Source of the DNA: Rhizopus sp. PT2906
Taxonomy: Eukaryota; Mucoromycota; Mucoromycetes; Mucorales; Rhizopodaceae
Assembly: GCA_025529335.1 (NCBI GenBank)
Contig: JAMYHX010000126.1
Span: forward strand, 1-64,000
Direction of reading: 5' to 3'
Length of the DNA: 64,000 nucleotides
A model generated the notes under the pieces. The model saw only the letters and a list, made by a program, of their open reading frames with translations, ran no database searches and was not told the origin of the DNA. Every line of letters starts with the position of its first letter. Position 1 is the stretch's first letter. Below, in pieces: positions 32,938-45,763 of this stretch. The translations under genes and the position numbers were made by a program.

Positions 32938-35629
32938 ATGGCAACTATCGAAACAGCCTATTACGTACCAACATTCTTGGGTTTATCAACCACATTTGGA
33001 ATATCCTGCGCTATTTCAGCATCATGCATCATAGCCTTTGAAGTCTATAAGAGATTTGAATCTATGCAATGTCTATTCGCTCCTAAATCCTATTTATTCA
33101 AGTAAATACAAAATATAATTCAATACCATATTAAACTAATAATGGATATAATAGGAACTCTATTCCAGCACGTCCCAACTACCTGTTTTCCTGGGCAACT
33201 TGTACTTTTTCAATATCAGAACAAGACCTGCTTCAAAGGGTTGGATTGGATGCAATCATGCACATACGGTTTCTACGTATGGCAGTTCACTTTCTGGTGT
33301 TCCAATCTCTTATTGTCTGTCCTATCCTTTTGGGACTTCATTGGACTGGATCAGCATCTGAGCAGCAAGCTTATTCTGACCATTTCAGATCCAATTCAAC
33401 ATTGTATTATCTATCTATTGCCAACATCAAGAGTAATGATCCTGTCGTATGGACACACGTATTCTTTGCGTACTTTATTTCCCTGACTTGGCTATGGCTC
33501 TTGTTTGCAAATCATGTACACCACATTCACCTGTTACACCAACAACCTCGTCAATTGCTTCACAAGAGGACCGTTCTAGTCACACGAATACCTCCTCATC
33601 TACGAACAAAAGAGACGCTTGAAGATTACTTTATGAAGCAAGGTCAGGTCGAGTCTGTTGAGTTGATTCCACGCAAGACAATACGATCATTAGATACTTT
33701 GTTAAAAAAGAGGCAAAAACTGATAGATGAGCTTGAGCTAACGTTAATACAAATGGCTCGCAAGCGCATCCATTCGGACGAGTCAGGTGACTGGGATCAA
33801 TGGATTCTTCAGCTACAGGAATATCCAGAATATACAACAATTACAGATATCTTGTCCGAAGTGGAAGCCATGGATAAGGATATTCTTGAACAAAGAACAC
33901 ACATTTCTGATGATGTTACTGCTTCAGCATTTGTTACTTTCAAGTAAGTTTGTTTATACAAAAAAAGTAAACCCTTATTTACATACTTTTAAATAGACGT
34001 AGTCAATCTGCTCAAGTCACTTCACAGATAGTGACAAGCTCAAAGCCGGGAATACTTCATGTCAGAATGGCACCAGAGCCAAGAGATATCCTATGGAAAC
34101 ACTTGTTACGAAAAGGAAGAAAGAGCCGACTTTTAGGTGGTGGCAAAAAATGGCTAGTATCTGTTGCGGTCTGGTAGGGGGTCTTTAAGTCTTGTGTTTT
34201 CAACTACTTATCTTTCTCCTTATAGGTCACTTACCATCTTTTGGCTATTCCCCATTACATTCATACTTAGTCTTACTTCCATCAGCTCTTTAACACAACA
34301 TTTCCCATTCCTCAAACAATTCATTGTTTCCTCATTTGTAGTAAGGGCATTTATCCAGAATATCTTGCCTACAATGCTAGTTACTCTTTGTATGAGTATA
34401 TTACCGTCTATCTTGCTAGGTTAAGTAATTACATGACATTTTATATCTAATAGGCACTTTTGTTCTGACACTTGCTATTTATCATAGAGTTATCAAAACA
34501 ACAAGACTTTATATCATTCTCTGAGCTTGAAGACACTGTTCTTGGACGACACTATCACTTTGCTATTTTTAATGTCTTGATTGTCTTTTTGCTTGGCACA
34601 ACCTTTCTAAGCACCATACTCGATGTTGTGTATGAACCCACCATGCTTATTCAACTCCTAGCAAACGCACTTCCTCAAGGCGCGAACTTTTTCTTAAACT
34701 ACATCTTGTTTAATTCATCAACGCATGCAATGGAGCTTGTTCTTTTAGGGTCACAGCTTTTTGGACATCTCTTTTTCGTTTTACCCTTTGTATCAAAAAC
34801 ACCACGCCTTAAATTACGCTATACCACGCCATGGTCGTTTCCATATTATTATTATTATCCTGCTCATATCCTTGTCCTTGTGATCACACTGACATATTCT
34901 GTGATTCAACCACTTATCCTGATTTTTGCCGTACTTTACTTTGCATTTGCATTAGTCGTCTACCGTCACCAGTATTTATACTGCTATCTCCGCAAATATG
35001 AATCAGACGGATCACGACATTACCGAAGGATGGTAAGGTATACCTCAGACGGTCTGTTGATCTTTCAAATGACTGTCGTGGGCATCCTCTATCTCAAGGG
35101 CGTTCTGACCGCTGCTACAGCTGTACTGCCTTTGATCATCTTTACCGCTTGGGCCAAAATAAGGCTTCATGCTCTGTTCTATGACAGAACCAAGCACGTA
35201 TCTTCGATCTATGACCCAACTGCATCTTTTAGCCACTCTTCTTCTTGGATAGATGATATATGGAAATTATCGTTGATCAAGTCTTGGTATCTTTCTGGCC
35301 GATATGAAGGTCAAGAGCAAGGTAATGACGCCACATCCGAGATAACAACAGTTGCGATACAACAGCCTTGTCATAAACCTCAGCAAATGTTGGACGTGAT
35401 TCATGTCAAAGTTAGTTATACACGTACAGAATACGTCATGGCAGATAACCTGAATATGTATCCGGATGATTCCTGTTCAGTGTTTGAAACGTATCAACAT
35501 CCTGTATTTTATCAACCTTTGGATAAACATCTAATCTTACCCCGTCGTTTAAGTTCATCCTTTTGGAAGTTAAGCGAGTGTACATTAATACCATTGGACA
35601 GATTTCATAATAAAGTATTTAATGTTTAA
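32938..35629 (+). CDS. CSC1/OSCA-type calcium-permeable channel
   Basis: Multi-pass membrane protein of the DUF221 family (osmosensitive, calcium-permeable channels; yeast Csc1/Rsn1/Phm7). Exons 32938-33101, 33155-33943, 33997-34173, 34226-34419, 34488-35629, 821 residues, phases agree. Features in order: first membrane segment (FLGLSTTFGISCAISASCII), a second and third segment, a cytosolic loop with TVLVTRIPPHLRTKETLEDYF (RNP-like fold of the family) and FVTFK, then eight or so further hydrophobic segments including the pore region (SILLELSKQQ... to VFLLGTTFLSTILD). The acceptor at 34487 is required; the nearer TAG at 34454 leads into a stop codon. The C-terminal 150 residues are soluble. 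Confidence 0.9.
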
Positions 35630-35859
35630 TTTGTTACTTTTTACAACAAAAACGCGTCTTGGTTTAAAGGAGGAGACGAAGATCCTATTGTGGTTTAAAT
35701 AGCGGTTACTACTTTTGGAAAGACTAAATGACTTTGTACTTTTGTGCACACATGCTAGTTTTCCAATTTTAAAAGCCCAATTTTAAGTTTCCCTTTTTTT
35801 CACTTTTATATTTTTTCTTTCTTTCTTTTTTTTTTTTTTTAAAAAAATAGTTATATCAA

Positions 35860-36362
35860 ATGGACAAGTTAAAGGAAGTAAGTGAAATTAAAGAAACAGA
35901 GAGAGAGAGAGAGAGAGAGAAAGAGGTTTCTATGGTGATGTATACTCATACAATTTAGAAACTCGCTGATCTTCGTTCTCAAGCTGAATCTGCTAATGCT
36001 CTTTGTGAAGAATATGAAGCCAAGATTAAGCAACTTGAGCAAGAACATACCTCAAAGGACCATGAACTTCTTTCTCTTCAAATCCGTATAAAGAATTTGG
36101 AAGAGCAACTGGACAAGACTGAAAACAGTTTACAAACTACATCCACAGAGTAAGTAAATAAATACGAGATTTGTTCGCTTATTAAAAAACTGTATTCAGT
36201 TACAATAAAGCTGACTTGAGGGCTGAAGAAGCTGAACGCAAGGTTCAAAAGCTCGAACAAGAATTGTTAGATAAGGAACAAGGCTATGAAGAATTAACAG
36301 AAAAGTATAATAGTGCCAAGAACGAGTTGGACGAATTGGCTCGCCAAATGGATGACTTGTAA
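35860..36362 (+). CDS. Tropomyosin, short form
   Basis: Actin-cable-binding coiled-coil dimer. Exons 35860-35877 (18 nt), 35959-36149, 36200-36362, 123 residues. The start MDKLKEKLADLRSQAESA closely resembles yeast Tpm (MDKIREKLSNLKLEAES), and the end KYNSAKNELDELARQMDDL matches the tropomyosin overlap region. The whole protein is continuous heptad repeat without Pro. Known yeast forms have 161 or 199 residues, so this one lacks about one 38-residue actin-binding period relative to the 161-residue type. The first intron (81 bp) carries a GA microsatellite. The splice sites are canonical and the phases fit. Confidence 0.9.
35897..35921. repeat. GA microsatellite in tropomyosin intron 1
   Basis: Uninterrupted (GA)n of about 22-24 bp within the first intron, directly after the donor region. 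Confidence 0.75.
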
Positions 36363-36756
36363 AAGAAATAATAAAGTATTTCATGTTATCATTCATCAAG
36401 TTGTTATATGGGAATCGAGGTAGGTGGAACGTTACCACAAAAGGTCAAGGTGGACGCGCGTATACAAATGGATATGTTTGGCTGGTAAAGGTCAACTTGT
36501 GGTATTTGTGAATTGAGTATTTAGTAAACCAAAAAAGGTCCACTGCGCCATCATAATACATGACCTGTGTTAGGATCAAAAAGGTTAATTTTCGTACACT
36601 GCTGTGCAATTTCTTGCTACAGCCCAAAACAGTGCGTGAAACCATCATAATTAAATCACCGCATTTGGTAATTTTCTACGTCAGCTGAGATTGTTTCTTT
36701 TTTAGCTTTTTTTTGGCCATTTTTTTTTCTCTTTTTCCAAATAAATAAAAATAAAA
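36363..36756. other. Intergenic, promoter of the SANT-domain gene
   Basis: 394 bp; the last 70 bases before the ATG are T-rich. No gene or specific site recognised. Confidence 0.45.
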
Positions 36757-39700
36757 ATGAGCGTTGCAGGCTCAACATCATCCCATGGAACACACTCTCG
36801 CTCACCTTCTCGTTCACGCTCACCGCCACCTTATAACGAAGGAAGATATTCTTCAAGGTATCGATATGATTATAATTACAGATCAAATCGAAGCATGTCA
36901 GCAGCTTTGGACGATTATAGAGACTTGAGAGACAGAGAACGTGATCGTGAAAGAATGTTGAGAGATGATCGATACTTACCACCTCGAAGGGACAGGTATT
37001 TTCTCTAGTCGCCTTCTTTAATTCACCCCTTTACTCACACATGAATATTGCAGGGATTACAGATATGCACCTTATTACCGTGAAGACATGCACTATCCAC
37101 CTCCTCCACATTCTTATCCAAAACCATCCCCAGGCTCACTTAGAAGAGATGGTATGTTAATGAATCTTTATGCAGCTTATCTAAACAACATTTTGTAGAA
37201 CCTAAAGACAAACTACCCTCTGGCAGCAACAGCGCTTTAAAAGATACTAAAGACGACAAGCCAATACCTTCCACGTCTTCAGAACCTTACAACAGATATA
37301 TGGATTGGCGTGAACGAAGATACAGGGATGACGAACAACGTCGTGGCTATGATAGGAGGTAATATCGAAAAATATATATATTTCCTAGTACGACAACTTA
37401 TAAATTTCACAGGTATATGCGGTATGAATCTTCCGGTTATGGAATGCCTCCATTTGGTAGCGACTCATACAGAGGTGATAGAGACTTGCTGCCTTCACCT
37501 GGCATTCCTTACTATGAACGTGATAGGTTAGATGATAGAGATTATTACAGAAGACCCCCGCTTTCAGATTATGATCGTTATCGTCCAAGTAGTGGCAATA
37601 TGAATGGCAGAGGTGGTACTGGAAGGACCAGCTGGAGACCTCAGCCTGACGATAGAAGACCTTTAGATAGGGAGCGCGAAAGGGAAAAGCCTTATAGTAC
37701 CTTTAATAACCGAATGAACGACCCCAACAGACCACAACCAACTATGCAGCATCCACAAGCACCATCTAGTGTAGAGTTACAATCACAACCACAACCATCA
37801 CAGCAGCTAGAACAACAAGTGCAACCTGCGCCGCAAACCCAACATGCAGAACAACAGCTGCAACCACCGCCGCCATTACAACAACAACAACAACAACAAC
37901 AACAAGAGGCAGAAAAAATGGAAGAGACCAAGTTACAGACACCAGTAATACAGGATGATGCCAAGACACAAGGTGAGTTTTGATCATTGGTAGCAAAGTA
38001 GAAATAACTAACTTCTTTTTCTTTAATGAAGCACGTGAAGAAGATTTGACAATACCTGAAAAAGCCGAAACTATAGTAGACATCAAACCAGAACCACCTT
38101 TAGAACATGCACCAATACCAGAAAAGGGACCATCCACTACAGAAGAACACCCCCAACCTGTTTCTGAACCAATCAAGCAAGAAGCATCATCAGAGACGCC
38201 TTTGACTACAAAGGAAGAGATGACTATCCGACTTCCTTCACCAGCTTATTTAGAAATGACACAAGAACAGATCGTTGAACGCATCGATCATATAGAAAAT
38301 GAAATAAGCAGATATGAAGAAATGCTGGAAGCTGCCACTAGACGGGAAGAAGAAAATAAAGCGAATAACGAAGACATAGAGATGGTGGACGATGAAGATG
38401 AAGAAGATGAAGCAACTAGAAAAGCACAACACGAAGAAGCTAAAAAACAAGCGCTTCAGGCCATGGATGATGATGCAGCAGCTCATCCAATGGAACTGGC
38501 AGATTCTCCTGTTATGAGAAAGCGGCCACAACTGTTAATCAACCAACTTCGAGAAACGGATGAATCAGACGAGCTCTTGTGCGAACAAATTCTCCAGGAC
38601 AACCGCAGGATTGCAAAAGAAAATTCAAAGATAATTGGAGGCTGGCAGAACAAAGACGAGGATGATTGGTCGGATGAAGAAGCATGGTCAAAGCCTCTAT
38701 ACAAGAGTATAGAAGATTATGCTTGCTATCAAGAGAATGTGAAATCATTTGAAAAGCTGCGTTTAAAGATGGCACATGCCCTTTCTATTCAAAACACTGC
38801 ATTGAAGAAGAAGGAGCAGATGTTAAAGCATGAATTTAAAATGCTTTACGACCAGTGGAGAGATAAAAACTTGGTACTCGACCGTATTAGAAATCATGAA
38901 CGCAAGGGATCAGAGAAATATCATCGTGGCTCAAACAGGAAACGGGACGATCAAGCTGAAGAATACACCGACAATGTCATTTTTATCGCTGGAGCACCAG
39001 ACGCACTTCGTTTTAAGAGCGATGGTACTTCGACGCCTTATACTAATAATGGCCTATATACATCGGATGCTGCTCGCTCAGAGGCTGAGTTACTGGAAAT
39101 CATTCAATCTTTGGAATCAGCCGAGATGAGAAATCCTGAATCCCGTGCTAAAAAGACGACAGCCACTATTCCACCCATGATCCTGGATGTTCGTGAGCGC
39201 ATGCGAACATTTGATGACCGCAGCGGACTTGTTGAAGACCCGTTGACGTATTATCATACTGGTCCAGATACAGGCGATATATGGAATCAGCAGGAAGTAA
39301 CGACGTTTATGGAAAGTTACATGATGTATCCCAAACAATTTGAACGCATCTCACGAGCCATTGGCACAAAGACAGCAACACAATGTGTCTTGTTTTATTA
39401 TCGTAAGAAAAAGAAGATTGACTTCAAAGCGCTGATGAAAAAGGGTCGACGTGGAAAGGCCAATAAACACCGAGATAGGATAGCTGCTGCCATCCGTGCT
39501 GTCACCGGAGAATCGGGTACAACAACAAGAAAGGCTAAGAGTAAGGGATCTGCTCTGATGGCCGATATTGGCGAAGCACAGAATTCTAGAAAAGCTAAAG
39601 AAAAAGACGCTGAGCGCAAAAGCAAAGAACTTCGTGATTTAGAACAGGCAAACTCGTACTGGGATGGTGTCGCTGAACGTAAGAAATCTAAACGACCATC

Positions 39701-41036
39701 TACCGTCACAAGCAGTGCCTCTGACGATCCTGAAATGATGCTGCAGGAAGGCAAACGACGCTCGCAACCACAGCAACAGCAACAGCAACAGCAGCGCCGT
39801 AAGGGCCGTTCGCCCCGTGAATCTATGTATTTAGCAGACTTAATATATCCAAACGATAAGCGCGCAATGGAAGGATCTGGGGAAGAAGAGGATGAAAAGG
39901 TGTATTCTGGTGGTGCAACCAAATGGACAGATCGTGAAAAAGAAACCGCTATAGAAGCATTCAAACAATACGGCAGAAACTTTGCACAAGTGTCTTCATT
40001 ACTGCCTTCTAAAACCGAAGAACAAGTTCGTAACTTTTATCACAACTTTAAGCGAAAGAATGGACCCAATGTATTTAATGAAGAAGACAACGCCCGCGAG
40101 AGCTCAGCGGTCAGCGTACTAAGTGGTCGAACCGATTTGAAAGCTGAAGAAGAAGACGCGGCAGCGGCTCTCGTTGGTATGTTCCAAATGGGCGCCAATC
40201 GAGATGATATACCACGTTCAAGAACGCCTAGTTCGTATGAGGATATATCTTTAGGGGCAACGACACCACCACCACAATTACCATCTGGAGGCGGAATTGC
40301 AGGTGCCCAGAGACGACGACGGGTACGTACAGCTTCAGGCAGAGCAGAAAGCATGCTGGACGACGACTGGACAGATAGCGATTATGTCTCCAAGACTGGA
40401 AACCGCAAAATAGGACGCACGTCATCTTTATCAGACAAACGATCGTCTTATTCCTCTTATTGGTCAGTATCTGAGCGTAATGATTTCTTAAAGTATCTTG
40501 AGATGTATGGCCGAGACTGGGAAAAGTTGGCAAATGCAATGAAGACAAAAACTGTCATTCAAGTGCGCAACTTTTATGCGAATAATGAAGACAAGATGCA
40601 GCTCAAAGAGATTGCGGATAGATTCTATGCACGTCAACATGGCATCACAAGTAGCATGACTCCCTCCTTTGATAAAAACAACGTTCAACGTTATCAGCCA
40701 TTACAGTCGTTTCCTTTCCCATCCACAATACATACACCAGTTCCGCCCCTGGTGCAGCCTTCGCCGTCTAATACGCAACAGAATTATGGTATGAGTTCAA
40801 GTTACTTTCCATCAGACAATAGAATGTCTAATGCCGGTTACCAAGATACGCCTCAACCATCCCCTTCTTCTTCTCTTACAACCCAACAACAGTCATTACA
40901 ACAACCACAACAACAATCACAACAACGAACACCAGATACCGTTCCATCGGCTGTTACAAAAGTAGCTGATCTGCTAAACAATGATGATCCTTCGGAAACC
41001 AATCAAAATAACTGGGAAACTTGGTTTGGTTCATGA
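36757..41036 (+). CDS. SNT1: Snt1/NCoR-like corepressor with three SANT domains
   Basis: Nuclear chromatin protein most like Snt1, a scaffold of the fungal Set3 histone-deacetylase complex and relative of animal NCoR/SMRT. Exons 36757-36995, 37054-37151, 37199-37358, 37413-37972, 38032-41036, 1353 residues, phases agree. The first 230 residues are Arg/Asp/Ser/Tyr-rich and disordered, followed by a poly-Gln stretch (37881-37905) and acidic helices. Then come three Myb/SANT modules: IWNQQEVTTFMESYMMYP...TQCVLFYYRKKK, KWTDREKETAIEAFKQYG...VRNFYHNFKRK and YWSVSERNDFLKYLEMYG...VRNFYANN. The C-terminus is Gln/Pro/Ser-rich. The first SANT, with QFERISRAIGTKT and the YYxxKK ending, is the NCoR-type one. 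Confidence 0.87.
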
Positions 41037-41359
41037 TCCTTACAATTTCTTTTTCCCATATTATGTATCATAGTCTTTACAACCAATCATCATACGTACA
41101 CTATCGTATATACATATAATATAGTTAATTTATGAATGTAGTAATAACCTTTTTTTTTTACTTTGTCTCTTGTAATAAGAATTATTTATATTTCTTTAGT
41201 ATTTTCTCCTTATTGAGTTACAATGCCAGCAGAAGGAAAAAAAAGGAGAAACAACACCTCTTTTATATACACGCAGAAAAAGCGTATTTTATGTAGGTCT
41301 AATCTCTTCCCCCTTTCTTTCTTTCTTTCACTTTTCCTTTTTTTTTTTTTTTTCAAAGT
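41037..41359. other. Intergenic, SANT gene 3' flank and kinase promoter
   Basis: 323 bp with T-rich runs just before the kinase ATG. The overlapping 97-residue frame from 41223 is in a different frame and has no domain. Confidence 0.45.
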
Positions 41360-43189
41360 ATGGCCTCTATCCAGCCTCCTTCTAGTTATGGCACGCCTTA
41401 TTGTTCACGCATCCGGTCGATGCATGGTCATAAATTACCTACCAGGCCTGAGGACGCGGTTCTATCGTTTGGTATTCCAAAAGATTTCAACAATCCACAT
41501 CATCAAATGGGAATAAAGAGCAATAGCTGGTTTACATATGACAGAAAAAAGAGCTATTCATCCACAACAACGTCATTAGCTACCACAATCGTTTCAGTCG
41601 AAGATAAAAAAATAAATTTATCAAAGAGAATTAACCGAAGATCGTATGCTGCCAATAGCGTCAAGATCAGACAAGTGGAAGTGAGTCCAAGCAGGTAAAA
41701 ATAACAATGAATGCAGCCATATTCACCCATCTGATATATGACTATAGTTTCACAAAGATACGGGTACTAGGCAAAGGAGATGTAGGCAAGGTCTATCTCG
41801 TAAAGCAAAAGGGAACAGATAAGCTTGTGGCAATGAAAGGTATGGTTTATCATGTGTAATTCACTAGTTGTTAATGTGGCATAATTTAGTTTTATCAAAA
41901 AAGGAAATGATACGTCGAAATAAAGTCAAACGAGTCTTGGCAGAACAAGAGATATTATCAAGTGCGAACCACCCCTTCATTGTATCACTCTACCATTCAT
42001 TTCAAAGTCAAGATCATGTTTATTTCGTCATGGAGTATTGCTCAGGAGGTGAGTTTTTTCGAGCATTACAATCATGGCCTGGAAAATGTCTTCGTGAAGA
42101 TGAGGCAAGGTTTTATGCTGCTGAAGTAATATCAGCATTAGAATATTTGCATCTTCAAGGCTTCATCTATCGAGATTTAAAACCAGAGAGTAAGTAAAGC
42201 CAAACACTAGATGCTAAGATAAAAGAGAAGAGAGAGAGAAAGAGAGAGAGTAATGATTTCTCTATATAGACATCTTGCTCCATGAAAGTGGACATTTGAT
42301 GCTGGCCGATTTTGATCTCAGTAAACAATCATTGCCTGTAAGCCCACCTGGGATCTACAATACTCCTAATGCTGTAAGTCATATGAATAGGCGCGCATTT
42401 ATATATTAAATGTTTTTTTTTATTGTTAGCCGCCCTTATTGGATACAAGATCATGCATAGCACAATTAAGGACAAATAGTTTTGTGGGTACAGAAGGTAA
42501 TACAAAGATCCCACTTGCACTCCTTTATTTTAATTAAAATCAATTAGAGTACATTGCACCTGAAGTTATTCGAGGATGGGGACATACCAGTAGTGTCGAT
42601 TGGTGGACATTAGGCATTCTGATTTATGAGATGCTAGTAAGACTATACAACATGTATCTGTATCGATCTAATGTTACCCTTGCTTAGTATGGTACAACAC
42701 CGTTCAAGGGGTACAATCGAAATGAGACATTCTCCAATATTATAAAAATGGATATCAGCTTCCCAGCGACTAAAAGAAATAAAGAACCGCAGGCGGTATC
42801 TTATCATTGTAAATCACTTATAAAACAATTACTTGCAAAGCAAGAAAATAGGAGATTAGGATCTAAAGCAGGAGCATCCGAAGTCAAGGCTCATCCATTT
42901 TTTAAACCGATCAAATTTGCTCTCTTACGACATATGACTCCTCCTATTATCCCTGGAAGTAATTTTGATGTACCTCTCTATTGTCAAAAAGAAAGTGAGT
43001 GTAGAGAATCAAGTATAACAGAAGAAGAGAGATGCACATCTTTGTCATTGCAGGATCCATTTGCTAAATTCAATTCTGGTAAGCTAGATATATTTGCTTA
43101 TATAGTCAGACTATAATTATTTCGTAGTTACACTCTACCATGAAGGTGATTCTGATACAGAGACGGTCTCTCTTGATAAAGGAGATTAA
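41360..43189 (+). CDS. AGC kinase of the Fpk1/Nrc-2 family
   Basis: Protein kinase that in yeast (Fpk1/Kin82) activates plasma-membrane lipid flippases and in Neurospora (Nrc-2) controls growth polarity and conidiation. Exons 41360-41694, 41748-41839, 41890-42189, 42270-42373, 42430-42496, 42548-42636, 42688-43078, 43128-43189, 479 residues. Motifs: VLGKGDVGKVYLV, VAMKVLSKKEM, YCSGGEFFRAL, YRDLKPENILL, ADFDLSKQ (DFD in place of DFG is normal for this group), the long insert before SFVGTEEYIAPEVI, and ENRRLGSKAGASEVKAHPFF. It ends soon after FNSVTLYHEGDSD, so the C-terminal hydrophobic motif region is short. Confidence 0.92.
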
Positions 43190-43710
43190 AAAAGTGTAAA
43201 TAATTATGCAAATTACAACTTACACAGACGGTTACAGATTGTGTAAATAAATAAAAACAGTTTCAGGAATTCCCGTTTTAGCTTTGCTTAAAAGGTTAAT
43301 TTGTAACAGAAAAAGCAAAAAGTTACAAAAGACCCATGACTCATTTTCTCCAATCTTGACTTTCCCCTATTGAAAACAAAGAACCTTTTTACTTTTTCCG
43401 ATTTTCTGTATGGAAAAAGTAAGATCCCGTGCTTATTCATCCCCCACTCTTTTTCGCTTTGACCATCTATTACTATAGTAACGGATAGGAAAAAAAATAT
43501 GAATGACATATTGTTTCCCCCCTTTTTGTTTTGGTTTGCTTCAAATATAGATGAAACTAGTTTTATCCAAACATTCTTTTCTTGCTGTTGTACAACAAAG
43601 TGTGAATGACCCGCCATTTTAGGCAAGTGGCACTACCTTTTTATATAAAAAGGACTTGGCCCGCGCGCGTTTTCATTCCGTAAATCTTTTTTTTTATATA
43701 TTTATATATT
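43190..43710. other. Intergenic, promoter of the bHLH gene
   Basis: 521 bp, no gene supported; the 112-residue minus frame at 43288-43626 has no domain. A GC-rich GCCCGCGCGCG patch sits near 43660 just before the T-rich leader of the bHLH gene. Its function is unknown. Confidence 0.45.
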
Positions 43711-44439
43711 ATGAATTACTCGGTTATAAGCGATAAATCACGGCTAATGAATCCTATGACATACTCTACATTTAAAGACATTCCAAATGATTCTGTTGTT
43801 AACTTACTAGCTCAACATTCAAGCAATCATTTGAATTATTCTAATAATGATTCACTCTATCAAGATAACTATGTCTTTGACGATTTATATCCAAGGAAAT
43901 CCCCTTCCTCCTCTCCTCCTCAGGCACAACCCATGTATTTCAATGGAAGATTAAGAGCATCCTCATCTTATTCTTCATTTCAAAACAATGATTTATTCCA
44001 ACAACAACAACAACAGCAAAAGGATGATAGTCATAGCTTTGATGAAGAATACATAAACCAAGCCAAGTAAAAAAAATAAAATAAATATATATATATATTT
44101 CTTTTGTTATTTATATGCTTTATTTAGTATGCAAGCCATTATGGAAAAAAGACGCAGACGAAGAGAATCTCATAATGCAGGTAAAATGATTTAATGAACA
44201 ATATGACAAATAATAAACATTTAATAGTTGAAAGAAGACGAAGGGATAATATTAATGAAAGAATACAAGAGCTTGGAACACTTTTGCCTGACTCATCAGA
44301 AGAAAACAAGATGAACAAAGGTACAATACTACGCAAAAGTGTAGAACAAATAAGGAAATTGCAACATGATGTATATCAACATAAGCAAAGAATACATGAA
44401 TTAGAACTCTTACTGCAGCAATTAAGACGGCCATTGTAA
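43711..44439 (+). CDS. bHLH transcription factor (MITF/TFE-like basic region)
   Basis: DNA-binding regulator. Exons 43711-44066, 44128-44180, 44228-44439, 206 residues. The first 120 residues are Ser/Asn/Gln-rich with a Q7 run. The basic region RRRRRESHNAVERRRRDNIN carries the E-box-reading H-E-R pattern (His, Glu and Arg at the standard positions), followed by helix 1 (ERIQELGTLLP), a loop with SSEENKMNKGTIL and helix 2 (RKSVEQIRKLQ), then a short leucine-zipper-like helix. The basic region is split by an intron exactly at SHNA/VERRR, a position common in this family. Targets cannot be inferred. Confidence 0.9.
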
Positions 44440-44535
44440 AGGATAAAGGAGTGTGTGTATATAAAGATTATATATATATATATATATAAATATATTAAAT
44501 AAACTGAATAATTTACAAAAAAAAAGCAGGTATAT

Positions 44536-45616
44536 TTACAAAGACTCATGTTGCGATAAAAATAAAACTTTACCCATTTCATAAGTACTAATCATAATCG
44601 CACAAGATGGAGCTACTTTAGCTATTCTGGGAGTCAAGCCTCTGAATAAGCCTCGAATGCCTTCCTGCTTATAAACATGTTCAAGTATCTCAGGTACCTT
44701 GACATGTCCTGTCGCATTCACTTGTCTTTTTGTCTTGGCTACATCAAAAGGTGTTGTCACTGCCGCAGCAAACTAGTGAATGTTAAGTACATGATATTAA
44801 TAATCAACAATAAACCCTACCATGCCAGAAACAGCGCCTGCCAGAAATGATGCTTCAAGTTCATTTACACTTGATTCAATGTGCCTTTTACATGTTTCAT
44901 AGCCCATCCAATAGATAGCAGAGAATGGTACATCTCTCCATAACGTAGGCGGTAATCCTCTCCATAATGCTCTCAATCCATCCTGACCGACCATATCTTG
45001 TATTCCTCCTAAAATATCTATGGAAAGAACAGTTAATAAGTGTGTTGCATACAAAGTATGTAGGCTTACTTTTAAAATCATGAGCACCCACAGTCGCTTG
45101 AAGTCTAGTGCGAAACAATTCGATAGGTGATATCATGGTAACAGCAACTGTACGTGCAACCGCTCCAGCTATCAATGGTGCGTAGTCTTGGGAAGGTATA
45201 GAATCTTTTAATTGTTCGTATCCAACAAAGTATATCACATTAGCTGGTATTGACATCACAAGTGCAGGCGATAGTCCTTTCCAAAGAGCCTTGACACCTT
45301 CATACTTTATTATCTTGTATATGCCATCAAATGTTCCTCTAAATATCAAATGTTGCTGCTGTGCAATAGCACATTCATGAATATTGGCCATTTGAAATTT
45401 GGTCTTTCTAAAGGGTATTTTCTTTAATAAAGTCATGGGTTGTGTCAGATTACATTGGCTCAGGGCAGTACAGCAATATTTAGGAATTGTACGTTGTTGT
45501 GTCTGTAGTCTCATTTTGATGACGTCCATAGGTGTCACCATAAGAGAAGTAATCAAGGCACCAGCACAGGCTGATATTAATTTTTCTATAGTTGTATTAT
45601 TCTTATTATTTGACAT
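44536..45616 (-). CDS. MTM1: Mitochondrial carrier, Mtm1/SLC25A39-40 type
   Basis: Inner-membrane carrier; animal SLC25A39/40 import glutathione and yeast Mtm1 affects manganese/iron handling of Sod2. Exons 45616-45070, 45017-44821, 44772-44536, 326 residues, phases agree. Carrier signatures: TPMDVIKMRLQ, SPIELFRTRLQ and TPFDVAKTKRQ. Subfamily marks: a long insert after the first signature including CCTAL, ALWKGLSPALVMSIPANVIYFVGYEQLKD, ARTVAVTMISPIELFRTR, RGLPPTLWRDVPFSAIYW and GLTPRIAKVAPSCAIMISTYE. Its start is 147 bp from that of the divergent Cdc4-like gene. Confidence 0.93.
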
Positions 45617-45763
45617 TCCTTCCCTCGTTAGAAGAAGAAGAAAAAAAAAAAAGAATCAGATAAACTGGGGGAATAAAAAATAAAACCAGCCAATCATTTT
45701 CTATTCATTAGTCAACATTTCAAAGTCTGTCGATGAACTTTTTTCTATTTGTTTACTTATTAA
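45617..45763. promoter_or_regulatory. Short divergent promoter, Mtm1-like / Cdc4-like
   Basis: Only 147 bp separate the two start codons, so core promoters and 5' leaders of both genes must share this stretch. It contains an A12 run next to the carrier ATG; no named site was recognised. Confidence 0.5.

Noticed and set aside
37692..38176. Cys- and Val-rich minus-strand frames
   Set aside because: Antisense translation of the poly-Gln (CAA)n stretch of the SANT-domain gene.
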